The notes: generated by a model not told the origin, from the letters alone. 64,000 bases of DNA from Betaproteobacteria bacterium UBA5216 (GCA_002412495.1 DHVE01000129.1:65904-129903); one strand, 5' to 3'; positions 36,836 through 46,193 are shown, counted from the stretch's first letter. A program made the numbers and translations.

Positions 36836-38281
36836 CTAACGCATGTAAAAGCGGGATTTTTCATCGACCTTCAACGCGGGATCGTCGGCGTCTTCGACGT
36901 GAAACCGGATGGTGTATGTTCCGGGCTTGAGGTTCGCCGGATCGGCGCGCACCGCAACCGCGACCGACGCGGTGTGCGCGCCGGCCACGGCAACCGGCTG
37001 CGCGGCCATGACTTGCAGCCCCGCGCGGCCCGATTCGGGCGTCGCGGTGATGGTGAACCGCCGATCGCGCTCGCTCGTATTCATGATCTGCAGGCGATAA
37101 ACGTTTTCGATCATGCCGTCGCGTGTTTCGCGCGCCAGCATGGCGCGATCGCGGATCACATCCACCTTGAGCGGCGTGCGCAAGTACAGCGCGCCCAGCA
37201 GCACGCAGGTAATGGCCAGCAACAAGGCGCCGTAGATCAGGGTGCGCGTGCGCAGCACGCGCCGCCACATGCGCCGCACATCCCATTTCGCCGCGACGGC
37301 GTTCAGCGTCGAGTAGCGTATGAGGCCGCGGGCATAACCCATCTTGTCCATCACCTGATCGCAGCCGTCAATACACGCGGCGCACCCGATACACTCGTAC
37401 TGCAGCCCCTTGCGAATGTCGATACCGGTCGGGCACACCTGCACGCAGATGCCACAATCGACGCAATCGCCAACGCCCAGCCTTGCACGGTCGGCGGAGC
37501 GGCTGCGCGAGCCGCGCGGCTCTCCGCGCTGCGCGTCATAGGTGATGATCAGCGTATCGCGGTCGAACATCGCGCTTTGAAAGCGCGCGTACGGGCACAT
37601 GTATTTGCAAACCTGTTCGCGCATCCAGCCTGCGTTGCCGTAGGTCGCGAACGAATAAAACAGAATCCAGAAGGTTTCCCACGGCCCCAGCGTCGCGGAC
37701 GCCACTTCGCCCAGCAGCGTGCGTATGGGCGTGAAATAGCCGACAAAGGTCAACCCTGTCCATAACGCAATGCCGATCCACAGGCCGTGCTTGAGCGCCT
37801 TGCGTGACAGGCGCACGGCATTCGCGGGGCCGCGGTCGAGGCGCATGCGTTGCATGCGGTCGCCCTCCACCATGCGCTCGATCCACATGAAAATTTCCGT
37901 ATACACGGTCTGCGGGCAGGCATAGCCGCAAAACAACCGCCCCGCCACGGCGGTAAACAAGAACAGCGACAGCGCGGACACCACCAGCAGCCCGGTCAGA
38001 AATATAAAATCCTGCGGCCACAGCACCCAGCCGAACACATAGAACTTGCGCGCGCCTAGGTCGAACAGCACCGCCGGACGCGCGTTCCACACGAGCCAGG
38101 GCAAGCCATAGAAAATCAGTTGCGTGGCGAGCACCAGCGCAATGCGCCAGCGGGCAAACCAGCCATGCACCGCGCGCGGATAAATTTTTTGGCGGACTTC
38201 ATAGAGTGAAGCCTCGCTGTCGCTGCCACCAGGGCTAACCCCGGCTGGCGCGGGCGGCAGCCCGCTCGCCGGATGTCGCAT
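36836..38281 (-). CDS. ccoG: Cytochrome c oxidase accessory protein CcoG
   Basis: A 481-residue membrane protein. Transmembrane helices in the first half carry CGYACPQTVYTEIFMWIERMVEGDR. A two-[4Fe-4S] ferredoxin domain follows (CVDCGICVQVCPTGIDIRKGLQYECIGCAACIDGCDQVMDKMGY), and a C-terminal Ig-like domain (FixG_C). CcoG/RdxA reduces Cu(II) for cbb3 assembly in the cytoplasmic membrane. It lies between ccoP and fixH, the usual order. Confidence 0.95.
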   Translation of the reverse strand: MRHPASGLPPAPAGVSPGGSDSEASLYEVRQKIYPRAVHGWFARWRIALVLATQLIFYGLPWLVWNARPAVLFDLGARKFYVFGWVLWPQDFIFLTGLLVVSALSLFLFTAVAGRLFCGYACPQTVYTEIFMWIERMVEGDRMQRMRLDRGPANAVRLSRKALKHGLWIGIALWTGLTFVGYFTPIRTLLGEVASATLGPWETFWILFYSFATYGNAGWMREQVCKYMCPYARFQSAMFDRDTLIITYDAQRGEPRGSRSRSADRARLGVGDCVDCGICVQVCPTGIDIRKGLQYECIGCAACIDGCDQVMDKMGYARGLIRYSTLNAVAAKWDVRRMWRRVLRTRTLIYGALLLAITCVLLGALYLRTPLKVDVIRDRAMLARETRDGMIENVYRLQIMNTSERDRRFTITATPESGRAGLQVMAAQPVAVAGAHTASVAVAVRADPANLKPGTYTIRFHVEDADDPALKVDEKSRFYMR

Positions 38282-38334
38282 TTGGGCTACCTTGCTCCTG
38301 CCTGGACTGTCATCGCTTTCATCGGCGTTTACGT

Positions 38335-39228
38335 TTAGTGCGACAAGCCGTAGACGTAGGCCGTCAACAAATGAATCTTGCCTTCGTCGAGGAAGCCCTT
38401 GTGCGCGGGCATGGCGCCGTTTCGGCCCTTGGTGATGCTTTCAATGATGGCCGTGTTCGAACCGCCGTGCAGCCACACATCGTCGGTCAGATTGGGCGCA
38501 CCGATCTGCGGATTGCCCTTGCCGTTCGCGCCGTGACAGGCCGCGCAGATGGTCTCGAACTTTGGCTTGCCGCGAAAAGCACGCAAGCCATCGCTGGGTC
38601 TGCCGCTGATACTAAACAGGTATTCCAGGACATCCCGCGCCCCGTCTTCGCCACCCAGCGCACCACCCATGGGCGGCATCACGCCGTTGCGGCCTTCCAT
38701 GATGCTCGCGCGGATGGCTTCCGGCTCGCCGCCATACAGCCAGTCGGTATCGCGCAGATTCGGGAAACCGCGCGAACCGCCCGCGTCGGAACCGTGGCAT
38801 TGCGCGCAATACGTCAGGAACAGGCGCTGTCCCATTTCGCGCGCCTTGGGATCGGCCGCGACGGTTTTGATGTCCTGCTTGAGAAACTTGTCGATAACCG
38901 GTCCATGCTGTGCCACGGCGCTCGCCTGCTCCGCCTGATACTGCCCGCTGGAACTCCAGTTGAAATAACCCGCATGGCTGCCGAGCCCTGGATACAGTGC
39001 CAGATAGGCAACACCGAACACAATGGTGATCACAAACAACCACATCCACCAGCGCGGCAGCGGATGATTCCCTTCTTCAAGGTCCTCGTCCCAGACATGC
39101 CCCGTCGTGCCGGCATCGCCGGAGCCACGGCTGGACAGGCCGAATAAAAGCACGGCACACGCCACAATGCTGATCAGCGTGATCACCGCGACATACAGTC
39201 CCCAGGCGTCGTGCGTGAAGTCGCTCAT
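38335..39228 (-). CDS. ccoP: cbb3-type cytochrome c oxidase subunit III
   Basis: A 297-residue diheme cytochrome. An N-terminal segment has two transmembrane helices (LYVAVITLISIVACAVLLFGL and WMWLFVITIVFGVAYLALYPGLG). Two haem c sites follow: C141-x2-C144-H (CAQCH) and C228-x2-C231-H (CAACH). It accepts electrons from soluble cytochromes and passes them to CcoO and CcoN. Its start overlaps the ccoQ stop (ATGA). Confidence 0.96.
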   Translation of the reverse strand: MSDFTHDAWGLYVAVITLISIVACAVLLFGLSSRGSGDAGTTGHVWDEDLEEGNHPLPRWWMWLFVITIVFGVAYLALYPGLGSHAGYFNWSSSGQYQAEQASAVAQHGPVIDKFLKQDIKTVAADPKAREMGQRLFLTYCAQCHGSDAGGSRGFPNLRDTDWLYGGEPEAIRASIMEGRNGVMPPMGGALGGEDGARDVLEYLFSISGRPSDGLRAFRGKPKFETICAACHGANGKGNPQIGAPNLTDDVWLHGGSNTAIIESITKGRNGAMPAHKGFLDEGKIHLLTAYVYGLSH

Positions 39229-39398
39229 CGTTGTGCCCTCGATCTCGCCGGCAGGTTATCTTCGTCGTCGTTAAGCGCGAGGCGCGCCGCCGCTTCAAAG
39301 TCTTCGCTGCGACGCGAACTCCATGCCCACACCACAATGCCAATGAATGCCGCAAACAGCACCACCGTCATGATCGATCTGAATAGTCCTATATCCAT
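39225..39398 (-). CDS. ccoQ: cbb3-type oxidase subunit IV CcoQ
   Basis: A 57-residue protein. It starts MDIGLFRSIMTVVLFAAFIG, has one transmembrane helix running to about residue 27, and then SSRRSEDFEAAARLALND. This is the size and layout of CcoQ, which stabilises the cbb3 complex. The stop overlaps the ccoP start. It is placed between ccoO and ccoP, exactly as in canonical ccoNOQP operons. Confidence 0.9.
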   Translation of the reverse strand: MDIGLFRSIMTVVLFAAFIGIVVWAWSSRRSEDFEAAARLALNDDEDNLPARSRAQR

Positions 39399-39425
39399 GC
39401 TTACCGCACCTCATTCAGTTGCGTC

Positions 39426-40046
39426 TTATTTGACATTGCGCAGCACCAGGCCCAATCCCTGCAAATAGGCGATCAGCGCATCCATTTCCGTCTTGCCTTT
39501 AACGCTTTGTGCGGCGGCATCGATGTCGGCGTCGGCATACGGCACGCCCACCGAACGCAACGCGCGCATCTTCGCGGGCAGCACCGCCGCATCGACTGCG
39601 GCGTTTTGCAGCCATGCATAGGCCGGCATATTTGACTCCGGCACCAGATCGCGCGGATTAATCAGGTGCAGGCGATGCCACTCATCGGAGTAACGCCGGC
39701 CCACGCGGGCCAGATCGGGGCCGGTGCGTTTAGAGCCCCACAGAAACGGATGGTCATAGACGAATTCGCCCGCCACCGAATAGTGACCATAACGCTCGGT
39801 TTCGGCGCGAAACGGCCGGATCATCTGCGAATGGCAGTTACCGCAGCCTTCGCGCACATAGATGTCGCGGCCGGCAAGCTGGATCGCGGTGTAGGGCTTC
39901 AGTCCGGCCACGGGCTGCGTGGTGGACTTCTGAAAGTACAGCGGCACGATCTCCACCAGCCCGCCGACGCTGATGACCAGGATCACCAGCACCATCAGGA
40001 GGCCGATGTTGCGTTCAATAATAGTGTGTGCGGATGTGAAGTTCAT
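39426..40046 (-). CDS. ccoO: cbb3-type cytochrome c oxidase subunit II
   Basis: A 206-residue monohaem cytochrome. It has an N-terminal transmembrane anchor (IGLLMVLVILVISVGGLVEIVPLYF). The haem c site is C68-x2-C71-H in YVREGCGNCHSQMIRPF, a strong CcoO signature, and ERYGHYSVAGEFVYDHPFLWGSKRTGPDLARVG follows. The start is taken at the conserved MNFTSAH; the frame stays open a further 12 codons. It lies 19 bp downstream of ccoN. Confidence 0.96.
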   Translation of the reverse strand: MNFTSAHTIIERNIGLLMVLVILVISVGGLVEIVPLYFQKSTTQPVAGLKPYTAIQLAGRDIYVREGCGNCHSQMIRPFRAETERYGHYSVAGEFVYDHPFLWGSKRTGPDLARVGRRYSDEWHRLHLINPRDLVPESNMPAYAWLQNAAVDAAVLPAKMRALRSVGVPYADADIDAAAQSVKGKTEMDALIAYLQGLGLVLRNVK

Positions 40047-40065
40047 AATGAAATTAGCCTTCGTT

Positions 40066-41490
40066 CTAGGCGTGCGCAACACGCACGGCGGGTATCGACG
40101 CTTCGAAGGGGCGCTGGCCCGCGACGGTTTTCCATACGTTCCATGCCATGATCAGCATGCCGCTGAAGTACAGCAGCCCGCCCATGAGACGGATCACATA
40201 ATAGGGATAGGTGGCCTTGACCGATTCGGCGAAGCTGTAGGTCAACGTGCCGTCGTCGTTCACCGCGCGCCACATCAGGCCCTGCATCACGCCGGCAATC
40301 CACATTGCCGCGATATACAGCACGATGCCGATGGTGGCCACCCAGAAATGCACGTTGATGAGCTGCACGCTGTGCATGGTGGCGCGACCGTAGAGCCGCG
40401 GAATCAGGTAGTAGAGGCTGCCCATCGACACCAGTCCCACCCACCCCAGCGCGCCCGAGTGAACATGTCCCACCGTCCAGTCGGTATAGTGCGACAGCGC
40501 GTTGACGGTCTTGATCGCCATCATCGGCCCCTCGAACGTGGACATGCCATAAAACGACAGCGACACCACCAGAAACTTGAGTATCGGGTCGTCGCGAAGC
40601 TTATGCCACGCGCCCGATAGCGTCATGATGCCGTTGATCATGCCGCCCCATGACGGCGCCAGCAGAATCAGCGAGAAAATCATGCCGAGCGACTGCGCCC
40701 AGTCCGGCAGCGCGGTGTAATGCAGGTGATGCGGCCCCGCCCACATATAAGTGAATATGAGCGCCCAGAAATGCACCACCGACAGCCGGTAGGAATAAAT
40801 CGGCCGTTCCGCCTGCTTGGGAATGAAGTAATACATCATGCCCAGAAATCCGGCGGTCAGAAAAAATCCCACCGCATTGTGGCCGTACCACCATTGCACC
40901 ATCGCGTCCTGCACGCCCGCATAGACCGAGTACGATTTCCAGAACGTCACGGGCACCGCCGCGCTATTGACCAGGTGCAGCACCGCCACGGTGAGAATAA
41001 ATGCGCCGAAAAACCAGTTGGCGACATAAATATGCGGCGTCTTGCGTTTAGCCACTGTGCCGAAAAACACCACCGCGTACGACACCCACACCAGCGTGAT
41101 CAGAATATCAATCGGCCATTCGAGTTCGGCGTATTCCTTGGCGGTGCTGATGCCCAGCGGCAGCGTAATCGCCGCCAGCACGATCACCGCCTGCCAGCCC
41201 CAGAACGTAAAGGATGCCAGTGCCGGCGCGAACAAGCGCGCGTGGCAGGTGCGCTGCACCACGTAATAAGAGGTGGTGAACAGCGCGGAACCGCCGAACG
41301 CAAAGATCACCGCGTTGGTGTGCAACGGCCGCAATCGGCCATACGACAGCCACGGCGTCACATTCAATTCCGGCCAGATCAGTTGTGCGGCGATCAGGAC
41401 CCCCACGAGCATTCCGACCACCCCCCACACCACCGTCATCAAAGCAAACTGCCGCACTACGGTGTAGTTATACGTCTCGCGCAATTCCAT
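40066..41490 (-). CDS. ccoN: cbb3-type cytochrome c oxidase subunit I
   Basis: A 474-residue catalytic subunit with about twelve transmembrane helices. Metal ligand regions are visible: SYGRLRPLHTNAVIFAFGG (haem ligand), WWYGHNAVGFFLTAGFLGMMYYFIPKQAERPIYSYRLSVVHFWALIFTYMWAGPHHLHYTALPDW (CuB and haem ligands) and DWTVGHVHSGALGWVG. This high-affinity oxidase serves microaerobic respiration. GGGGAG precedes the ATG. A perfect FNR box lies 53 bp upstream, inside the end of ccoS. Confidence 0.97.
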   Translation of the reverse strand: MELRETYNYTVVRQFALMTVVWGVVGMLVGVLIAAQLIWPELNVTPWLSYGRLRPLHTNAVIFAFGGSALFTTSYYVVQRTCHARLFAPALASFTFWGWQAVIVLAAITLPLGISTAKEYAELEWPIDILITLVWVSYAVVFFGTVAKRKTPHIYVANWFFGAFILTVAVLHLVNSAAVPVTFWKSYSVYAGVQDAMVQWWYGHNAVGFFLTAGFLGMMYYFIPKQAERPIYSYRLSVVHFWALIFTYMWAGPHHLHYTALPDWAQSLGMIFSLILLAPSWGGMINGIMTLSGAWHKLRDDPILKFLVVSLSFYGMSTFEGPMMAIKTVNALSHYTDWTVGHVHSGALGWVGLVSMGSLYYLIPRLYGRATMHSVQLINVHFWVATIGIVLYIAAMWIAGVMQGLMWRAVNDDGTLTYSFAESVKATYPYYVIRLMGGLLYFSGMLIMAWNVWKTVAGQRPFEASIPAVRVAHA

Positions 41491-41518
41491 AAGCTCCCCT
41501 TAACGAATGTCTTCAATG

Positions 41519-41716
41519 CTACGAAACCGGCCGGCGCGGCATTTGATCCAGATCAAGCCGCTTGGTGATTGCGGGTTCGTCGTCATCCATCAGCACCCGG
41601 TGCGCCGGCCCCTCCAGATCATCAAACTGCCCGCCGCGCAGCGCCCACCAGAAGGCAAGGCCCACCGGTATCACCAGCGCCACCGACAGCGGAATCAGCA
41701 GATAAAGAATATCCAT
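41519..41716 (-). CDS. ccoS: cbb3-type oxidase assembly protein CcoS
   Basis: A 65-residue protein. It begins MDILYLLIPLSVALVIPVGLAFWWALRGGQFDDLEGPAHRVLMDDDEP, the typical CcoS sequence with one transmembrane helix and the GQFDDLEGPA motif. CcoS is required to insert haem and copper into CcoN. It starts two bases after ccoI. Its last 14 codons overlap the FNR box of ccoN. Confidence 0.93.
   Translation of the reverse strand: MDILYLLIPLSVALVIPVGLAFWWALRGGQFDDLEGPAHRVLMDDDEPAITKRLDLDQMPRRPVS
41543..41556. promoter_or_regulatory. Perfect FNR/ANR-type box upstream of ccoN (TTGATCCAGATCAA)
   Basis: A consensus palindrome 53 bp upstream of the ccoN start, embedded in the ccoS coding sequence. FNR/ANR activation of ccoNOQP is well established in proteobacteria, so this gives an internal promoter. 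Confidence 0.88.
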
Positions 41717-41718
41717 GC

Positions 41719-44319
41719 TTACCCCGCCGTTGGCCGCGTTGCCGGGCTCGCGAAATCAGGCGATGCGATGCCCGCCTCACTCGCCGTACCTTCGGCGCTA
41801 CGCATCAGCCGCATCGCGTTGCCAACCACCAGCAACGATGAAATGGACATGCCGGCGGCGGCGGCCAGCGGGGTGACATGGCCCAACACCGCGAGCGGCA
41901 CCGCCACGACGTTATAGGCAAACGCCCACGCCAGATTCTGGTAAATCACGCGCATCGTGCGGCGCGACATGCGCACCGCCGAAAGCAGCGGTTGCAGGCT
42001 TCCGGAATACAGCACAATGTCCGCGGCGGTCTGCGCCAATACGGCGCCTGAACCCAATGCAATCGACACCTGCGCCCGTGCCAGCACCGGCGCATCATTG
42101 ACGCCATCGCCGATCATCGCCACGATGGCTCCGTCTTCCTGCAACGCGCGCACATAGGCAAGCTTGCCGTCGGGCGCCGCCTCGCCGCGTGCCTCGGACA
42201 CGCCCAGTTTTGCGGCTACGCGCCGCACGTGCGTCTCCCGATCACCCGAGAGCATGCATACGGTGGCACCGCTCTCTTTCAGCGCATGCACCACCTGCCG
42301 TGCATCATGACGCAACGGGTCACCCAGCGTGAACATCGCAATCCAGCCCCGTTCGTCGCCCAGCACCACGCACACCACGTCGTCGCTGATCAACGCAACA
42401 TCATCGGTCATCGGCTGGCCATGCAGCGCCGCGACAAACGCCACGGAGCCGATGCGCATGCGCCGGCCATCCACAACGCCTTCAATGCCCTTGCCCGCGA
42501 CGTTGCGCGCCTCGCGTGCGCACGGCACTGGCGGCGCTGGCACGTCCATGAACGCACGGGCCACTGGATGTTCGGACACAGCTTCGAGCGCGCGCGCATA
42601 GGCGATGCACGTCTCGCGGCTGTGCGCGCGATGGCCCTGGTTACCATTGCCATCGCCATTGCGATTACCAAGCGGAAACACACCCATCAATGTCATGCGT
42701 CCCTCGGTCAGCGTGCCGGTTTTATCAAACACAAAATGCGTCGCGCGTGCGAGGGTCTCCAACGCATGCCCCCGCGTGAGCAACACGCCGGTGCGCTGCA
42801 GCGCACCAGTAGCCGCGCTCAAGGCGGCCGGCGTGGCCAGCGCAAGCGCGCACGGGCAGGTAATCACCAGCAGCGCCAGCGTTATTTCAAAAACCCTAGA
42901 ATAATCAATTACATACCAAACTATGGCGGTAACGACGGCCACCGCCAGCAACGCCGCCGAAAACACCCCGGCTGCGCGATCCGCCAGTACCGCGACGCGC
43001 GGCTTTTCCGACAAGGCGCGATCCATCAGGCGCGTAATGCCGGCCAGCGTGGTATCCGGCCCGGTTTTTTCGACCCGCATCTCAAGCACGCCCGCGCCAT
43101 TGACGGCGCCTGCGGTCAGCCGGTCGCCACATCGCTTCGGAATGGCGCGCGACTCGCCGGTCAGCAGCGACTCATCGCAAGCGCTTTCGCCGGAAATCAC
43201 CACACCGTCCGCCGGAATTGCCGCGCCGGGCTTGATCCGCACCTGGTCACCAGGCTTTAGCAGCACAGCCGGCACACATTCGAACAGGTTGCCGTCAATG
43301 TTATCCGCGCCATCGACACGCAGGCGCTCGGCCGTCGCCGGGACCAATCGCAGCAAACGATCCTGGGCACGCGCCGCGCGGGTGCGCGCTTCGAGTTCCA
43401 GAAAACGCGATCCCAGCAGCAGAAATACAAACATCGACACGGAATCAAAATACACCGCGCCCTCGCCGCGCAATACGGCAACGGCGCTGGCGGCAAATGC
43501 CGAGAGGATGCCGAGCGCCACCGGCACGTCCATGGTGATGCGGCGCATGCGCAGGCCGCGCCACGCGCCGGCGTAAAACGGCACGGCCGACCACGCGATC
43601 ACCGGCAGTGTCAATGCGAAGCTCGCAAACTCCATCAGCCGCTCGATGTCGCGCGGCATCGCGCCGTCCGCGATATACACCGGCACCGCATACATCATCA
43701 CCTGCATCATGCCGAACGCCGCGACAAACAGCCGCCACAACAACGTGCGCCGCTCGGCGGCGAGCACCGCTTCTGAGCGCCCGGCATTGTAAAGTTGCGC
43801 GCGGTAACCCAAGCCCGATATCACGCCGAGTAGAGCGCTCAGCCGGGTTTTCGCCGTGTCCCAACGCACCAGCGCGCGGTGCGTGGTGAACTGTATCGAT
43901 ACCTGGCATACGCCATCGATACGCAGCAGGCACTGCTCGATCAGCCACAGACAGGCCGCGCAAGTGACGCCCTCCAGCAGCAGCGCCGTCTCGCGTTGAC
44001 CGCCACCGCAATCGCGAACGTAGCCCTGCTGCACCTCGGGCAGGTCGAAGTGCGAAAAAGCCCGCGCAGCGCCGCCGTCCGGATCCACCGTCGGCGCAAA
44101 CGCGGTACGATTGCGGTAATACGACTCCAGTCCTTGTCCGGCGATCAAACTGGCCACGGCCTGACAGCCCGGACAACAAGTATCGCGCCCCGCGCCGTTG
44201 ACCACCACGGCCCACGTGCGCGCGCCGGGCTCCAGAGGCAAGCCGCAGTGAAAACACGTGGCCGCGTCCGGAGCGGCCGCCGCCGTGCGCGAGAATTCCG
44301 CCGGCGTTGTTGCCGTCAT
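41719..44319 (-). CDS. ccoI: Copper-translocating P1B-type ATPase CcoI/FixI
   Basis: An 866-residue P-type ATPase. The N-terminal metal-binding domain has CFHCGLPL and CCPGCQAV, then an HMA-like GVTCAACLWLIEQCLL. The transport motif is CPC at 488-490 (TCPCALALATP). The phosphorylated Asp is D532 in DKTGT, followed by EHPVARA (HP motif) and GDGVNDAPVLA. It supplies copper for the CuB centre of the cbb3 oxidase. It lies between ompW and ccoS. Confidence 0.95.
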   Translation of the reverse strand: MTATTPAEFSRTAAAAPDAATCFHCGLPLEPGARTWAVVVNGAGRDTCCPGCQAVASLIAGQGLESYYRNRTAFAPTVDPDGGAARAFSHFDLPEVQQGYVRDCGGGQRETALLLEGVTCAACLWLIEQCLLRIDGVCQVSIQFTTHRALVRWDTAKTRLSALLGVISGLGYRAQLYNAGRSEAVLAAERRTLLWRLFVAAFGMMQVMMYAVPVYIADGAMPRDIERLMEFASFALTLPVIAWSAVPFYAGAWRGLRMRRITMDVPVALGILSAFAASAVAVLRGEGAVYFDSVSMFVFLLLGSRFLELEARTRAARAQDRLLRLVPATAERLRVDGADNIDGNLFECVPAVLLKPGDQVRIKPGAAIPADGVVISGESACDESLLTGESRAIPKRCGDRLTAGAVNGAGVLEMRVEKTGPDTTLAGITRLMDRALSEKPRVAVLADRAAGVFSAALLAVAVVTAIVWYVIDYSRVFEITLALLVITCPCALALATPAALSAATGALQRTGVLLTRGHALETLARATHFVFDKTGTLTEGRMTLMGVFPLGNRNGDGNGNQGHRAHSRETCIAYARALEAVSEHPVARAFMDVPAPPVPCAREARNVAGKGIEGVVDGRRMRIGSVAFVAALHGQPMTDDVALISDDVVCVVLGDERGWIAMFTLGDPLRHDARQVVHALKESGATVCMLSGDRETHVRRVAAKLGVSEARGEAAPDGKLAYVRALQEDGAIVAMIGDGVNDAPVLARAQVSIALGSGAVLAQTAADIVLYSGSLQPLLSAVRMSRRTMRVIYQNLAWAFAYNVVAVPLAVLGHVTPLAAAAGMSISSLLVVGNAMRLMRSAEGTASEAGIASPDFASPATRPTAG

Positions 44320-44335
44320 GATATCGACGGCGGCA

Positions 44336-44929
44336 TCAGAACTTCATGCCTACGCCGATACCGAATATCACCGGATTGATCTTCAGATTCGCCAGCGGTG
44401 CGCCGGTAGCCGCCGCCTTCACATCGGTGTCCATCCAAATCTTCTTGACATCGATATTGAAGAAAAACTGCTTGTTGATCGCGATGTCCATGCCGGCCTG
44501 GATCGCCGGTCCCCAACTGGACTTATCCACCGTGATCGTCCCGCCCCCAAGGTTCACATCGTAAAAACGCGTGTAATTAAGGCCGGCGCCGACATAAGGC
44601 CTAAATTGCTGATCCGGTAAAAAGTGATATTGCAACAGCACCGTCGGCGGCAGATGTTTGACGCTGCCCACCGGTACGCCACCCGCGGTAACCTCATGCC
44701 GGCGGGTGGCCAGAATCAGTTCCAGCGCCAGATTATTGGTCACGAAATAGCTGAAATCGAGTTCCGGCGCGACCTTGGAATTAACGTCGAGATTCAGTGC
44801 CGATGAACTGGCATCGGGATCAATATTGATAACCCTTACCCGTCCCAGCCAGTCGCCTTGCGCCGCCTGCGCCGTACCCAACGCCAATGCCCCCGCGCAC
44901 GCCAGCGCCGCCATTACTTGCTTCATCAT
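44336..44929 (-). CDS. ompW: OmpW family outer-membrane protein
   Basis: A 197-residue eight-strand barrel. It has a signal peptide (MMKQVMAALACAGALALGTAQAAQ) and then GDWLGRVRVINIDPDASSS near the start. ELILATRRHEVTA and LPPTVLLQYHFLPDQQFRPYVGAGLNYTRFYDVNL follow, and the protein ends GIGVGMKF with a terminal Phe. OmpW carries small hydrophobic molecules and is typically induced under anaerobiosis. A perfect FNR box lies 74 bp upstream. The gene precedes ccoI by 16 bp. Confidence 0.92.
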   Translation of the reverse strand: MMKQVMAALACAGALALGTAQAAQGDWLGRVRVINIDPDASSSALNLDVNSKVAPELDFSYFVTNNLALELILATRRHEVTAGGVPVGSVKHLPPTVLLQYHFLPDQQFRPYVGAGLNYTRFYDVNLGGGTITVDKSSWGPAIQAGMDIAINKQFFFNIDVKKIWMDTDVKAAATGAPLANLKINPVIFGIGVGMKF

Positions 44930-45002
44930 TGCCTTTCCTTTTCGGTGATTATTCGGTGGTTAAGTTGCAGTCCGATGATAAAAAAATGCCATGCAAACGA
45001 AT

Positions 45003-45016
45003 TTGATTTAAATCAA
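45003..45016. promoter_or_regulatory. Perfect FNR/ANR-type box (TTGATTTAAATCAA)
   Basis: It lies 74 bp upstream of ompW and 157 bp upstream of the divergent gpsA paralogue. The whole 14-mer is a perfect palindrome. Confidence 0.85.
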
Positions 45017-45076
45017 GCGACTTGCAATCAATGCGTCCCCCCCCGTGGCGGCCCGGTTGTCGGCGACGATTTTCTT

Positions 45077-45090
45077 TTGATTCAGGTCAA
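45077..45090. promoter_or_regulatory. FNR-type box, one mismatch (TTGATTCAGGTCAA)
   Basis: It is identical to the 7140-7153 site and lies 83 bp upstream of the gpsA paralogue start. Confidence 0.55.
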
Positions 45091-45172
45091 GTGATCGCGC
45101 CTGCTTACATTACAAAATGCTTTGCAAACGATCTCCGCCTGGGGTTGCGCGGCGTCCGCGCGAGGAGGCTTG

Positions 45173-46183
45173 ATGGCACGAATCGGAATTATTGGCGCGG
45201 GCGCCTACGGCACTGCACTCGCCTGCGTGACTCGCCGCGGCGGAAACGAGGTAGTGATCTGGGCGCGTGAAGCGGAAGTGGCCTCTGCCATGAATCGCGT
45301 CGCGGAAAATTCACTGTTCTTGAAAGGCGTGCGCCTGCCTCAAGGCATCCGTGCGACCAATGATTTGCCGGACGCCGCGAACGCGGATCTGCTGTTGCTT
45401 GCGCCGCCCGCGCAGCACATGCGCGCATTAACCATGCAATTGCGGCAATACGTCGCCGGCGGCACGCCGGTCGTGACTTGCTCCAAGGGCATCGAACGTG
45501 GCACCTGCGCGCTCATGTCCCGTGTGGTCGCCGATACCCTGCCCGGCACACGCGCCGCCGTGCTATCGGGGCCGTCGTTCGCCGCCGACATCGCCCGCGA
45601 TCTGCCCGCGGGGGTGACCCTTGCGTGCGCTGATCTCGCGTTGGGCGAAAAACTGGCACACACCGTGGGCACTTCGCGTTTTCGGGTTTATGTATCGAAC
45701 GACTTGATCGGCGCGCAGATTGGCGGCGTGGTGAAAAACGTGATCGCCATCGCCTGCGGCGTGGCGCTCGGCAAACAACTCGGCGACAGCGCGCGCGCCA
45801 CGCTGATCGCGCGCGGACTCGCCGAGGCCGCGCAACTGGGCGTGGCCCTGGGGGCGCGCTTTGAAACCTTTCTGGGCCTGTCGGGCGCCGGAGACTTTGT
45901 GTTGAGCTGCAACAGCCCGCGTTCACGCAATATGTCGCTCGGCATGGCGCTGGGCGAAGGCCGAACACTCGCGGATATTCTCGCTGAACGCACCACCGTG
46001 CAGGAAGGCGTGCATTCAGCGGAATCGATCGCCGCGCTCGCGCGACAGTATCGTCTCGACATGCCCATCGCGCTGGCGGTGGATGCCGTACTGAACCATG
46101 GCACGGACCTGGATGACGCCCTTGACGCCTTGCTGGCTCATGATCGCGGCCTTGAGCTGCCCTGGCACCGCAACGCTGCTTGA
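45173..46183 (+). CDS. gpsA: NAD(P)-dependent glycerol-3-phosphate dehydrogenase paralogue
   Basis: A 336-residue enzyme. The Rossmann motif is GIIGAGAYGTALA, with the substrate Lys in GGVVKNVIAIACGVALG. LSGPSFAADIARDLPAGVTLA and LSGAGDFVLSCNSPRSRN correspond to GpsA blocks, with GDFVLSC in place of the usual GDLVLTC. It reduces dihydroxyacetone phosphate for phospholipid head-group synthesis. GAGGAGG precedes the ATG. Adjacent membrane-lipid and acyl-activation genes and the FNR boxes suggest an accessory rather than a housekeeping copy. Confidence 0.88.
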   Translation: MARIGIIGAGAYGTALACVTRRGGNEVVIWAREAEVASAMNRVAENSLFLKGVRLPQGIRATNDLPDAANADLLLLAPPAQHMRALTMQLRQYVAGGTPVVTCSKGIERGTCALMSRVVADTLPGTRAAVLSGPSFAADIARDLPAGVTLACADLALGEKLAHTVGTSRFRVYVSNDLIGAQIGGVVKNVIAIACGVALGKQLGDSARATLIARGLAEAAQLGVALGARFETFLGLSGAGDFVLSCNSPRSRNMSLGMALGEGRTLADILAERTTVQEGVHSAESIAALARQYRLDMPIALAVDAVLNHGTDLDDALDALLAHDRGLELPWHRNAA

Positions 46184-46193
46184 TCTGCATCAA
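46180..46193. promoter_or_regulatory. Perfect FNR/ANR-type box (TTGATCTGCATCAA)
   Basis: It overlaps the TGA stop codon of gpsA and lies 88 bp upstream of the substrate-binding protein gene. It probably drives the ABC importer and the downstream acyl-activation genes. Confidence 0.8.

Noticed and set aside
42229..43260. 343-residue plus-strand frame opposite ccoI
   Set aside because: Shadow of the P-type ATPase gene; His/Arg-rich composition and no domains.
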